This document shows positions 38,828-50,232 of a stretch of 64,000 nucleotides of DNA, one piece after another. The number at the start of each line of letters is the position of its first letter. Position 1 is the first letter of the stretch. The notes under the pieces are model-generated. The model saw only the letters and a list, made by a program, of their open reading frames with translations, was not told the origin of the DNA and did not search any database. Location: the NCBI GenBank assembly GCA_047495785.1, contig JBLDXI010000029.1, forward strand, positions 620,001-684,000, written 5' to 3'. Both the position numbers and the translations under genes were made by a program. Source of the DNA: Lepidodermella squamata (taxonomy: Eukaryota > Gastrotricha).

Positions 38828-40231
38828 TAAATCTCGACCAGCTAAAGCTTGTTATGATGTGATCTATACCATCCGCATCCATCACTTATCTGCCTTTACT
38901 CGCGGCACACCCTGTTATAGCCCCTTTGCATGCAACAAAAAATACTGATGACTTTATTTGACTTGAATCAAATCTTTTATTCGCAAAATGGATCAAAACC
39001 CTGTTTTGACAAAAGTTTGATGGAAGTAAAAATCAAAGGACTCATTGGCGGTGGTGTTGTTTTTAACTTGAGTTGTTGTTGCTATAAGGAATTCCTATGG
39101 AATTATTATAGATTTGATCGATAGTTTTCGGACTTTCGAGATTCGAGAGGAAGCTAGATGAAGCTAACAGTGGGTTCCGACAGATGAAAATTAGCCAAAA
39201 CAGTCTTTATTTTTAGAACAATTTCTGAAATTACCTTGAATGTAAATTTGAGAATAGCTTTTTCGAAGGGCCGAGTCTATAAAAATGTTTGCAAAATTGA
39301 CCCCGTTAACAAGATTATTCGGTTATTTTGCAAAAAACCACGTTATTTCTTGATAAATTAGATTTTAATTTTAAATTATTAAATTTAGAAAATCATATTC
39401 TCATCGTTGAAGGAATTTTGTTTATACCAAATTATAGGACGATTTTCCAACAGTTTTTATTGAGCTCGTGACACGTGAACAAGGCTGTATGGACGATAAT
39501 TTTATCGGGGACTAGCATTTTTTTTATGAAATAACAACTGAAATCGACGCGAAAACCTAGCAACAGTCGTCAAGTAAATTGCAACTTTCACCCTTGCTCA
39601 GAAAAGGTCTCATTTCTCACCTCGCATTTTCATACACTTTTTTTAAAATAAAAAAATGCGAAAAATCTAAAGTGGTACAGAAATATTCACAATAATCGTT
39701 GCGGTTTCGTCTTTGCGTGCGCCATGAACCGCGTAATTTTTCAATCATTTTTTCAATTTAAAACTATCGTCGAAATCTTTGAAAATCCGTTTTTCGTGAA
39801 ATAAAAAAAATAAGTAGAGAAATTTAGGTTGGTTAAGAAGCTCAGAATTTATTTCTGTAAAGTTAATTCCATTCAAGGCTTCTTCGATTATTTTTTCAAC
39901 TCCTAAGATGACTTGCCATCTCCGAAGTCTTACCCAATCCTGGAATCAGACAAGCCCAAACAAGGCTATATTTTAGTTCACGTGTCTGATCATGCCCCAA
40001 GAAATAATAATTACGCATCGCAATAAAGCAGCAGCCATACAGCCTGAGTGTGTGCAATGCATGTCTGTATGCGTGATGTGTGATCGCATCGGCCTCTAAT
40101 GTCTAATGTGTGTAATCATCATCAATGATGAAATACTAGCATCACACTAGTATGTACAAAGCCGCTTCACGTGCACGCACTCTGCACTTTTTGCCCGGCT
40201 TCACGTGCTATCATGCCGGCTCTCGTACTAC
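38828..40231. other. Intergenic region, beta-tubulin to the second HSP20-like gene
   Basis: No supported gene. Near 40030-40155 there is a TG-rich stretch with GTGTGTGCAATGCATG and a short palindrome CATCATCAATGATG. Confidence 0.35.
40163..40207 (+). promoter_or_regulatory. Duplicated GCTTCACGTG elements
   Basis: CGCTTCACGTG at 40163-40173 and GCTTCACGTG at 40198-40207, 35 bases apart, precede the TATA box of the HSP20-like gene. The inverted match occurs upstream of the other HSP20-like gene (26530-26540). CACGTG is a bHLH-type palindrome. Confidence 0.5.
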
Positions 40232-40240
40232 TATATAAAA
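40232..40240 (+). promoter_or_regulatory. TATA box
   Basis: TATATAAAA about 96 bases upstream of the start codon at 40336. Confidence 0.55.
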
Positions 40241-40335
40241 CTCTACGCCGGTGGTCTGATTCATCGCCGTATTTATTCCTCACTCTTATATATCTGCACA
40301 AAAGCTAATATCAGATCTCAGAAGTAGCAAAAGAA

Positions 40336-40769
40336 ATGGTCTATAAAACCGATGAATTAATCGAGGGAACTGCCCGATCCAGCCGAGGTCAATCCCTAGC
40401 GACGTGGCAATGGCGGCCGGTGGATTTTATGGCAAATCGGCAAATTCTAACCCTCAGCTTCCCGCTTCGAGGCTTCGCATCGCACGAAGTCGAAGTTTCA
40501 CTCATCGACGATCTGGCGAATGACGACGGGCCGCAATCAGTGATTATCGAAGCGGCGACAAGTCGGCAGTTGGGCCGTGGTGAATTCATCAGCCGATGCT
40601 TTAATCGCCAATTTTGTCTACCTGAGGTAAAAAAAAATTAATCGAATTTTAATTATTTTTTTTAATTGAATTTTCATTTTAGGAAATTGGTTCTTCTCGA
40701 GTTTTGGCAATGCAATCGACGTTAACAGCGGATAGCTTGTTTACAATCGACTTTTATCTGTCATTCTGA
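40336..40769 (+). CDS. HSP20-like protein, second copy
   Basis: Exons 40336-40626 and 40683-40769 give 125 residues. It parallels the gene at 26706: strands ILTLSFPLRGFASHEVEVSL and SVIIEA, the segment SRCFNRQFCLPE before the single phase-0 intron, then a terminal SLFTIDFYLSF strand. The matching intron position and layout show the two are diverged duplicates. Sequence identity is low. As in the first copy, the N-terminal arm and IXI tail are short or absent. Its promoter has a TATA box and two GCTTCACGTG elements. A role as a small stress chaperone is inference from the domain only. Confidence 0.7.
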
Positions 40770-41931
40770 TTTCGCTTTCATTCGATCTTTTTTGTAATTT
40801 GCAATTATTTAATAATTACTTTTCATTCATTCTGGAATAATCACTGTGTGAAATAAAAGTTAGTTGGATTGACTTATTTAGCCTCGATTTATCGGCGAAA
40901 ATTTTCTGAAAATGCGTTTAACACTTTAACTGCCAATCCACAAATCCACAGTATGGATTTAGACCCAAATATCGGATCTCGCAGTCTATTTTTGGCAGTT
41001 AAAGTGAAGGAATGTTTCAATTTCAGGATTTTAAGGAGCTTAAAAAATTCCGTTGGAGGCAATGACGCTGAAGGGCAACTTTCAGCCCCGCTCCAGCTTC
41101 GAAAAATCGCAATTTTAATTTCAATTATTGAATTCTTTTATAAAAAATTCAATGAAAATAATTAACGAATTTCTGATTCAGTTTTATTAATGATAAATCA
41201 GCAAAATATGATTCATCTTCCAAGGTACAAGCCTTATCATTTTATCAGCACATTATGTTCAGACCTCGGAAAATTGATATGGATCAAGTGAAAATGGGTC
41301 TTTGCCTCAATTAGCCGATAGCATTCAGCCTGCGGAGCCGACATCGATTCCAAGTATCGATTTTAAAAATTTGTGATTTTTCCGATATCGGCCTAGCATC
41401 GGTAATTTCTCTGCGAAAATTGCTATAAAATAAAAAATTCCAGGTTTAGGAAGGGCATCGGTATCGATCAATAAATGAAGCCGAAAAAGCCGAAATCACA
41501 AAGAGTCTCTTAATTTTATTGCTGGAGCCTCATTTTTAGTGATGCCAGTGTTTGGATCCAAACTAAAAAATTTGGGCGAATTATTAAAAATTTAACAAAA
41601 AATACTTAACTTTACTTTCCAACCTGTATTAGGAACCGGACTGCGAGAAGGCGAGATACAGAAGCCATTCCTTACCCGTGAAATACTTTTCAGTTAAATT
41701 ATAATGCACTCAAGGCTACATAAGAAACTTGGAAATTCACCAAGCCCCACCCCTCACTTGTCCTAGGTAATAATTTCATATATCACAAATATGTTATCAG
41801 TTTCGCTGTTAATAAGAAAAGTAAACAGCCAGACTCCTAGGAAGTGTGGCCTGAAGTTGTGATAAGGGAAACATTATTTACAACAGAACTGCGTAGTATA
41901 AACTCTGCCTATACATACTACAACAACGACC
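40770..41931. other. Spacer with a nested hairpin
   Basis: Contains the perfect inverted repeat at 40922-41006. AATAAA is seen at 40852 for the HSP20-like transcript. No gene is supported. Confidence 0.4.
40922..41006. repeat. Nested perfect inverted repeats
   Basis: Outer arms CACTTTAACTGCCAA (40922-40936) and TTGGCAGTTAAAGTG (40992-41006) are exact reverse complements. Inside, AAATCCA (40942-40948) and TGGATTT (40954-40960) form a second hairpin with a five-base loop. Confidence 0.7.
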
Positions 41932-42342
41932 ATGCCGGCAGCTGATTCAAATCGAGGGGCTTATGCCCTGGCTAAGACTTCAGATCAAGCAGACAACGCC
42001 AGCCACTCATCGCATGGCAAATTTTTCACGCGGGGCAGACGGCGCCTCGCCATATTTGTCACAGCGGCTGTCCTGGTCGCCGGCTTCTTCGTCGCATTCG
42101 TTTTGCTAGTTTTCGTCTTCCCGCCTGGTAAATCTGGCAAGGTCATTGAAAAGTCAACCGATATCGTGAATGGAACAATTGATAATAGCAGTGATACTGT
42201 CCATGTTCTGCCTGATTTAATTATTGAGGAGGATGGGGATGATGTTCTGCTCGGAGTTATCACCACCCCGATCTCTCAAATTCAGGGCGAGGAAGGCATT
42301 AATCTGATGCATGAGACAAAGCCAACTCTGGAAAGCCGATGA
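41932..42342 (+). CDS. Small single-pass membrane protein
   Basis: A single exon of 136 residues, not recognised. A basic, Ser-rich N-terminus of about 38 residues ends GRRRL. It is followed by one strong transmembrane helix (AIFVTAAVLVAGFFVAFVLL) with no cleavage-type motif. The positive-inside rule predicts a type II topology with an acidic, Asn-glycosylatable ectodomain of about 75 residues. The 3'UTR is very short: AATAAA begins eight bases after the stop. Confidence 0.65.
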   Translation: MPAADSNRGAYALAKTSDQADNASHSSHGKFFTRGRRRLAIFVTAAVLVAGFFVAFVLLVFVFPPGKSGKVIEKSTDIVNGTIDNSSDTVHVLPDLIIEEDGDDVLLGVITTPISQIQGEEGINLMHETKPTLESR

Positions 42343-42349
42343 AGCTTGC

Positions 42350-42355
42350 AATAAA
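42350..42355 (+). promoter_or_regulatory. Polyadenylation signal
   Basis: AATAAA eight bases past the stop of the small membrane protein. Confidence 0.55.
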
Positions 42356-42468
42356 ACAATTTTTCTAACATTTTTTCGTTTTTATTTCATTTTATTTTTT
42401 ATTACGAAGTTTTCGTTCACACATATTTTGTTCCCCATATAGAATTGTGTTTTTCAGCAAGGCGATGA

Positions 42469-42630
42469 TTAGGAGTTGGGATTCGGGTTTAGGGCTAGGT
42501 CGATTTCCGAGTTTTCTAAGTTGTGTTTTAGGGCACCAATAATCATTTTCATGTCATTTTCAAGCTGAAATTGGCTACGTTTACGGAACCCCCTTTTGGT
42601 GTTCATAAGCCGAAAACGAGTCCTCTGGCA
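42469..42630 (-). CDS. Possible 3' terminal exon of an unidentified gene
   Basis: The complement encodes a basic, helix-compatible segment (LETLRKCQRTRFRLMN, then KRGFRKRSQFQLENDMKMII) ending in a Pro/Asn-rich tail and a stop at 42469. Minus-strand AATAAA signals lie about 70 bases beyond the stop (near 42385-42400). An acceptor could lie just upstream, but I could not connect a start or upstream exon. It could be chance. Confidence 0.25.
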   Translation of the reverse strand, partial: CQRTRFRLMNTKRGFRKRSQFQLENDMKMIIGALKHNLENSEIDLALNPNPNS

Positions 42631-43188
42631 TTTCCTTAAGGTTTCCAGCTCGAAATGAATGGGAAAAATATGTATGACAGAATATGAAAGATTGCACACG
42701 TTTTATTATTAAATTGTTAAAAATATTCCAAAAATTACCCGGTTCTTATCATCATGACCTCATCATCAGTGGATTGTAATTATCGAGAAACTCGAAGTTA
42801 ACTCGAAAATCTAGTAAAACCGAAATGTCATTCTGCTGGACCAAGAGTAGATTAGCTGATGTTGCAAGGCTGTTGCACCGATAAATCGTTTATTTTTCAA
42901 TGTCTCGCAGGTAAAATGTGATTGCATTTTATATTACATACCAGATTAAACAAGGACGCACTCTGTTCAGTTTGGCATCACGTGTGATGCCATCTCGAAA
43001 ACAACGCTCGTGAAGCAGAGTTCGGTATTCGGTATTCCTTAACCCTCGCGCGCATAATTGCGGCTTCGCATGCGAAAGACGCGCTTGAGGTGCAACAAAA
43101 CAAAACTCGCATTCGCAAAATAACCGTAGTATATGGACTCTGAACTAACTTATTCACAGCTATGACGCCGTAGTAACACTGTATCGAA

Positions 43189-46100
43189 ATGCTGGTCCAT
43201 TCTATCCATTCCATTTTATTGTTGATAGCAGTTTCTTGGCACGCTGCCAGTGCAACTCCTGACCAGTTCTTAGGTGGGACATTCTGGTGGAGTGCTGTCA
43301 ACCCTACAGACCCAGTAAGTCCAGCCATGAAGCAAGAAGCATCCTATAAAAACCTTACTGAATTAGACCAGGATTAGCCTCAACATGAAGTTCGGCTGGT
43401 CTTCGCCCGCCACATGTGCGGTCGGTCAAACTATAGGCGACCCAGGTATGGTGATGTCAAGCGGCGCCCAAATGGGATCTACTCAGGTGGCCTGCGTCAA
43501 CCAAGGAACAGCCGAGTTCCCATACACAGTCGGAACGAGCACATTGAACAATCTACCCATCCCAAACTCAGGCTTCGCAATTTACACGTATGAAGGCGGC
43601 CCTTGGAAGGCCGGAATCCCGTCCGCAGGGACTGGCAATTGGAAACTTCAAACCGTTGTCCAGTCCCCGGTTCGGCCTGATACGAAACAGGTGAATCGAA
43701 GCCCCGTCGCTGGGTTCATCCCGCAATTCATCCTCTATCGAAACTGCCCGTTCAACAACGGCAACCCATGGAACATTCCAGCTTTCGACCCGGATCAGGA
43801 CAACATCTTCTGCAGATTCTCGTCTGCAGATGAATGCGGGTCGATCTGCGGCGCGCAACAGTTGACAAGGGCGAATTTCGCAACGTTAGCTCTTGCTGGT
43901 CCTAACAGCTGTGCGTTACAGTTAGCCCCGCGAAATACGGGTACGTACGGCATCGGGCTGCAGGTGGATGACTACGCTGATATCAGCCAGGGGTCTGCGC
44001 TTTCGACAATCCCGTTGCAGTTTTTGATAACAGTTCGCGATGATGGCGTGACAAACTGCGCGACACGGCCGACAATTGTCTCCCCAACTGTCCCGCATAT
44101 GGCCTGTCTAGGGGCTCAGGTAGGTCCTACAAATTACACAAAGGTTACATAATTCTCTGGTCTCTGTAAAGCCAAACGTGCCTTTTAATCAGCGAATCTA
44201 TATGCAACCTGGAGTTACCCCAGGTTCAGCGTAAGGTTTCACCTAAGTTTGCCTGTTCCTTGCTATTTCTCGTTCTTAGGGTTACAAACGTCATGGCTTC
44301 GACTCCAAGTGGCATGACTGTGTCGAATGTTGCGTTGGATCCTACATCAGGCCTTTACTACGCTGATCTCACATGGTTGAATCCTATAGCTGGGGTCAAC
44401 TTCGCTTGCTTTTCGGCTGTCAATACTCTACGCCTGGTCTCAGATCCGCAATGCATTGACATTTGCGTGGGAGGTAAATTAGATGTAGTCAGATCTCGAA
44501 GATCTATCACCTTTGTTTTGCAGCTCCTATTGCGCAGCTAGTTTCAATGTCGCCGAATTTCACAGCGACTCCATTTAGCCCACCTGTTACAGCAATGACG
44601 TTCACATTCAACTCCCCAATTTTGCCAGGGTTCCTGGGCTCTAGCTTTCTAGTTTACGAAAGCATCCCGGGCACAGCTCAATACCGTGTGGTCTACAATG
44701 AATCAGTTCCAACTAGTTCTTCGATTCGGGTTAATCAAACTGTTCTAACAGTCGACCTCCGATCAGTGCCTTGGCGTGGAGGTTACAGCTACAAGTTCGA
44801 AATGCAAAATGGTATGAGATAAATTTCAACATCTTGTCGGCAAATAACATTTCTTTCGCAAGGGCTCGTCATTAATCAGAACTGCTGTGGCATTTTTGCG
44901 GATCTCTCAGCTGGCCAGCGTGTATTGACCGGCGTGTTTCAAGCCCCTCCAGACATAACTTTGCCCACTGTCCCTATTGAAAGGTTCACGACATTAGCCC
45001 CAGGCGTAACTACTGCAGTTCAAACTAGTAAGAATTCACGCCACTTGTCTTGAAATTGATATTAACATTTATTAAAATTGCAGCTCTGGCTCCAGGGGTC
45101 ACAAGTTAGTTTTGCATTCTTTACTTGAAAATAGCTTTCTTAAATGACTCATTAGCTGCTACGGCACTTACAACAACAACGGCACGAGCTCCAATAACCA
45201 TTCCTCCAGCTCCGCCTGGTTCAATCATCATAACGGTACCAGTTCCAATCATAGTAACCGTACCATCCAACGGGACGGGCTGTAACTGCTGTAACTGCGC
45301 TCAACCAGATTGGGGAGCGATTTTAGGCCAAATTAACGGAAATCTATCGGCTCTGTGGCGAAATGCTTCATACAACATTTTCAATAACGTATCAGTTAAC
45401 ATGGTACGGGTTCAAACATTTCAGAAATTGGATTCGACGATTTTTCTTGTATTTTCTTAGGGACCAATCAACATAGCTCCTTCGCCCATTTTCATATCAA
45501 TTGGCCCGCCTGGAGTGCCACCGCCGGCTCCAACACCTGTACCGCCATCGCCTCCAGCAATTATCTATCCCGTGATACCTGTCTATCAAATCGTTCAGCC
45601 GATTTTCTACCTCCAGCCCTTCATAGCTGCCTACGCCTATCCCCAGTACCAAATTGGTTACTTCGGCTACTCGAACGTAGCTACTGTTGGAATTATCAAC
45701 ATACCATTCGACGCTTACTCCCGAGGCGTTGTAGGAAACGCTTTGATCTTCAACGGCGTCACTCAATACGTCACTGTTCAGCCACCGACTTGTAACGCCT
45801 GCTTCGGCAATGTTGGATCGTGCTCTAACGGAGTATCTATGTGCATGTGGTACATGCCACTTTGCACTTGTGCCACCGATCAGTACGTATTTTCTGGATT
45901 TGGGGCAATGTCTGGCAACCAGCCACAAATCGCCCTCGTTCAAACAGCGACTATGGGACTTCAAGTCTACTTATCAGCCGGCCCGAATACTTACTACCTC
46001 GCAAACTCGGGTGCGAACACCCTGAGCCCAGGAACTTGGTCTTACGTCTGCTTTTCGTACCAGCCTAACACTGGGATCAATTTGTATATGAATGGCCTAT

Positions 46101-48706
46101 GTATTTCATGCGCAAACCCTAATATGGGCCTTTACTATGTCAATTTCACCCAGCAATACGCACTGCAGCCAGTTTATCCTGGTTACGCCTATGCAGCTCC
46201 GCCTAGTCAGTGCAACCTTTTTATAGGAAGGCCTAGTTTCAATATCGCAACTGGCTACGGACGTTTTGCAATTGACCAATTTCAAGTTTGGCAAAATGCA
46301 TTGTCGCCAGTTGCAATCTATCAATTATACGCGACTGCCCAGCCTAGTTTCCTATGGGCGGCTAACCAGGCTCCCCCAAATTCAGCAGGCATGTTATACG
46401 GATCTGCAACTTTTGTTCAGGGCTACAACGGACTCAGCTTACAATGCTCGCGGTCTGGGGATGGAATTTACTGGGCCCAGCCACTGTTTGGAACAACGGT
46501 TGGAAGCGTTACAACTTCAGGCACCCAAGCAGCTCTAGCAAGTCTTAGTGACGCATTGACGGCTTCTTTCAAAATTCAGTTCTTGCAACCTCTAACTCAA
46601 CCTGTTGCGCCACCAGCTGGCCAGTCCTCTTATGTTTACTACTATGACCAGCCGATTTTCGCGTTGGCTATGCCAACTACGGCTCAAGGCAGTGTAGCGA
46701 CCCCGCCTAAGCTAGCAATTTCTTACGACCCCTTTGCTGGCTTTCGAGCTTTTTACTGGGCGAATGGGACAGTTTGGTTCATCAATGGAACTGCTGGCTA
46801 CACTTTAGCTACAGGAGTTCCCACTACGCCACAGTTCCAGTTTGGAACCGTGCCAACTTATGCATCTGCAAGTGCTTCGCCTCAATCTTTGACGCCATGG
46901 CGAGACATTCTGATCCGGGGAAGTCCGATAAATGGCCTTCAACTTTACATTGACGGCACTTTGGCTGGTAATGGCATTGTTGTTAGCAGTTTGCCCATTT
47001 TCGGCAGAAGTGCGAATCGGGAAAATGAAAGGAAGCCTCGTCAAGCTGCAGGGACAGCTTACTACGGAATTCCGACTTCGGCAGTAGATGTCTCAAGACT
47101 GAACATGTATCTATGCTCACCAACGGCTTCTCCGTGGAATTATCAGACCAATCAGCTATTTCCTATGCGTTTGGATAGCGTTCAGCTTTGGCCGGTCTAT
47201 CTACCGGACAATATGATAAACACAGGCTTCATTCGGAGTGAGCCAATCAGGCCTTATTTGATCACGTACTTATTCATTTTACATAGATACTTATGGAATG
47301 TTATCTCTGGCTGCTAACTGCTTTATCCTGCCAACTGTGACCGGCTTAGTCCAAGTTCCGTTCCAACTAATTGGAAGACCGGTTCAAATCGTCTCACCCT
47401 ACGGTCCCGCCGTACAATTTACGGGCAATGATCAAATCAGGGCTACTTTTACTCCAACTTTATGCTACTTCAGTCCGTCCTATTGTACGGATGGCTTTAC
47501 AATTTGCACACAAATCTTAACGAGGAGTTTTGGTAAGCTTCGGCTTTTAAGTGATTCCATACCTCAGACTTTTCTACCAAGCTACTGGAGGGTCGATTTT
47601 TTCAAATCTGGCCACGGCGGTTTCTGATGGTCTTCTGTTGTACCTGAACCCGAACGGGACAATAACTTCCTACGTCCACTACGGCACAGCGGTGTGGATG
47701 GCAACATCTAGCTCAGCGATTAGGATAAACGTCTACAACAGCATCTGCTTCAGTTGGAGTCCAACAGGCGGACTGCATCTCAGCATCAACTCAGTCTGCG
47801 TAGCTATCGTTCGAACACCCCGACCCTTCACCCTAGCAGCACCGCAGAATCCAAACACTTCGCCAACAAATGCTCTTTTCATCATAGGAACTGGGACTTA
47901 TTCGACCAACAATCCAAGCAACTCTTTATGGACATTCTCAGGCGGATCTGCAATACCAATTCAACCGCGACAGGCTTACCAATTTGTGAATATTGACCAG
48001 CCGTTAACTTTTACCTTAGCTGACATCAAATTATGGAACGCCAAATTTTACCCATCCGAATTATTTCGTGAGATTTCCCAATTCCTGTCATATCTCTGTA
48101 AAAGGGTTTCTCTTTTCAGCTAAAGATGAGGATGAGCAGACATACAATAGCCAGTCGAGGTCAGCGAGAAGAAGGCCAATCTTGGGCAACCTGACAGCTG
48201 ACACGCTAGGTGGAGTCAGTAAGTCTCTAAACTCAACGAATTGGTGGCCGATAGCGCTAGTCGCTGCTCTCAGTATAGCTTCATTGCTAACCAGGTTTGT
48301 TCTGATTGAAAGGATAATTATCTTTTATGATTTTCTGCCGTTCAGCTTAATACTTCTGATCACTCTGCGGCAAAATATCGCCAGCTATCGTAAACTAGCT
48401 GATAAACCCAGAGTTACAGAATCCTCTGGCAGTATAACGATGGTTCATCCGCCCCGAATCGGAACACTAATTTCTCGAGCCTCCACTCTTTCATCATCAA
48501 AATCAAGTATGAATGCTGTGCTGCTGGGCCGAAAGGTCAGCAATTTTCAGCGGCCAGAGGTGGCAAGAAGTGCTGCGAGAAGCACAGGTCGCAAGGCTAG
48601 AATGCGAGTTCATCCTTTCGACGAGAAAAATACGACAAATCTAACATTAGCGCTATCATTTTCGGGGTCAAGAAATTACATAAATGACCATGAAAGTCGA
48701 ATGTAA
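43189..48706 (+). CDS. Large membrane-anchored extracellular protein with LamG/ConA-like domains
   Basis: Thirteen exons: 43189-43314, 43367-44119, 44172-44230, 44280-44473, 44524-44811, 44863-45027, 45084-45104, 45156-45403, 45461-47237, 47287-47532, 47582-48067, 48120-48294, 48346-48706; 1,632 residues with consistent phases. A signal peptide (ILLLIAVSWHAASA) is followed by an N-terminal module with GGTFWW, DPDQDNIFCRF and ADECGSIC. That pattern occurs in many invertebrate surface proteins, but I do not know a domain name for it. Then come a Thr/Pro-rich linker with NCCNCAQ, and at least two ConA/LamG-like jelly-roll blocks (ALIFNGVTQYVTV..CFGN..GVSMCMWYMP; AVQFTGNDQIRATF..CTDGFTICTQI). Near the C-terminus one transmembrane helix (PIALVAALSIASLL) precedes a basic cytoplasmic tail. 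Exon 7 is only 21 nt. The last intron (48295-48345) is 51 bp, in-frame and open, so retention is possible. A role in adhesion or extracellular matrix is inference. Confidence 0.85.
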
Positions 48707-48724
48707 GATCTCGTCATCATAAAG

Positions 48725-48730
48725 AATAAA
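48725..48730 (+). promoter_or_regulatory. Polyadenylation signal
   Basis: AATAAA 19 bases past the stop of the LamG-like gene. The PLAC8 gene on the other strand ends only about 70 bases away. Confidence 0.5.
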
Positions 48731-48800
48731 ATAGGCTATTTTCCAAAAATGTTTCCAAAAGTTTTATTTTAGATTGAAAAACGCTGTAAAATGTCATTTC

Positions 48801-49285
48801 TCAACTTCTTGTGATTGATAAATCGTAGCTCCTCTCCTCCATCTCGTTCATCAGCCGACATAGTGAGCAGTACATTAAGAATAGCCTAAAAGAACGCCCA
48901 GCTTAATCTCATGCGGTCTCAGTTATAGACTTACCATTCAGAGGATTCCTCAGCAAGACCCTTCTGTAAATGTAGATGGAGTATAGAAGCCTATACGGTC
49001 TGTAAATAAGCCATACCTGAATGTTGTTAAGAGTTCTGAATTTGACTGAAGAAGCCAATGGCCCGAAGCAACAGGGCACGCACAAGTTTTCACCCAGTCG
49101 TGTTGAAATTCGGCATTGAACGATGCAAGGACACCAGCAAGTCAGACAACCTAGATCATCAGATCCACAAAAATTAGCCATCTCATTTCAGATCTAAGCT
49201 TACATGTCGACATCTTCTTCGTACAATCGCAGATGCCAACCTTGTACTTCTGCCCTCCACCACCGGGTTGCATTGTAACAGGCAT
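48801..49285 (-). CDS. PLAC8-family protein (minus copy)
   Basis: Exons on the complement: 49285-49204, 49150-49017, 48963-48935, 48885-48801; 109 residues. PLAC8 features are G-I-C-D-C, TCCLTCWCPCIVQCRI, RLGE, CCFGP-like cysteines, and the closing CRLMNEM. The model was fixed by aligning it to the + strand paralog at 49508: the first intron splits the CC pair before LTCWCPC, and the intron after NNIQ matches the paralog's intron after VGIQ. It lacks the paralog's Pro/Gln-rich N-terminus and has one extra intron. PLAC8 proteins are small cysteine-rich membrane-associated proteins of varied function. Confidence 0.8.
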
Positions 49286-49507
49286 TTTTCGAAAGCTTTC
49301 AACTTACTTCTGAGACGCAATAATGTTGTCATCAATGCTTTTATTTTTGCTTTTGAGACATGGTGTGATGTCACTTGGCAACGCACCTGATTCATGGTCA
49401 TAATTCAAAGGGATGGTTTTTATTGTGAATGGGCTAACAAGCCGTGAGTAGGCGTGTGCTCAGGTGAAAGTTTGCAGCAACGATTTTGGTGAATCTTCCG
49501 TAAAGTT
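49286..49507. promoter_or_regulatory. Shared 222-bp region between divergent PLAC8 genes
   Basis: The start codons of the two PLAC8 paralogs point away from each other across this interval, so it may act as a bidirectional promoter. No clear TATA box is seen. Confidence 0.4.
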
Positions 49508-50079
49508 ATGTCATCCTACGCATACCAGAACAACCCGGGCTATGTGAATGCGCCCGTGGTGGTTCAGCAACCACAGCCCGCCCCAACTTCGGGCCGGAAT
49601 TCAATCGCACCAGCTACGAGCTCACATCCTCCTCCTCCTCCCCCGCCGGCGTCTGTAACAACTACAGTCCGCCATCAACCGGCTGGTGCCAGTTGGCAGT
49701 ATGGCTTATGCGGATGTTGTGCTAAAGGGACTAAGTTGAAAAACTGTTGTTGCGCCTGCTGGTGCCCTTGCGTTGCCGAGTATCGGATTGCGCTGAGGCT
49801 TGGCGAGTCCTGCCTAACGCCGTTCGTGCCCGCAACTTCGGCGTGCTCCTTCTTTGCGCACATCTCGCCCGAAATGGCTATGAGCACTCGACTTCGGTAC
49901 CTAGTCGGAATTCAGGTTGAATTTTCCAGCTTACTTTATTGAAGCTTTTGATTTATCTTTTGTTCGATTACTAGCAATCACAAATGGCTGAGGGTTGTTT
50001 ATGGTGTTGGTGTGGCAGATGCATGCTTTGCCGCATGCTTAACGAGATGGACTATCGACAAATTGACTGGGAATACTAA
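49508..50079 (+). CDS. PLAC8-family protein (plus copy)
   Basis: Exons 49508-49915 and 49975-50079 give 170 residues. The N-terminal 60 residues are Pro/Gln/Ser-rich with a seven-Pro run, typical of PLAC8-like proteins with a disordered head. The domain reads QYGLCGCCAKGTKLKNCCCA, then CWCPCVAEYRIALRLGESC, a hydrophobic segment, and after the intron CLWCWCGRCMLCRMLNEM. The CCXXXXCPC-type motif is present as CACWCPC. It is transcribed divergently from its paralog. AATAAA lies at 50110. Confidence 0.88.
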
Positions 50080-50232
50080 ACGCTTTTGTTTGTGTTTTTA
50101 ATGAAATCTAATAAAGCAGCTTATTTCGCAGTCTGAATGAGCTTACTTTTTGCTTTCAGTATACTTCGGATCTAAATTCTCTGTTGATCACAGATGCCAT
50201 AATTTTGCCAAGACATTATTTCTTTAATTTAG

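Noticed and set aside
41985-42266. 93-codon minus-strand reading opposite the small membrane protein
   Set aside because: The + strand reading has a coherent transmembrane protein and an AATAAA directly after its stop; the antisense lacks both.
45497-45964. 155-codon minus-strand reading within the LamG-like gene
   Set aside because: It overlaps a + strand exon with a continuous, phase-consistent protein and has no domain of its own.
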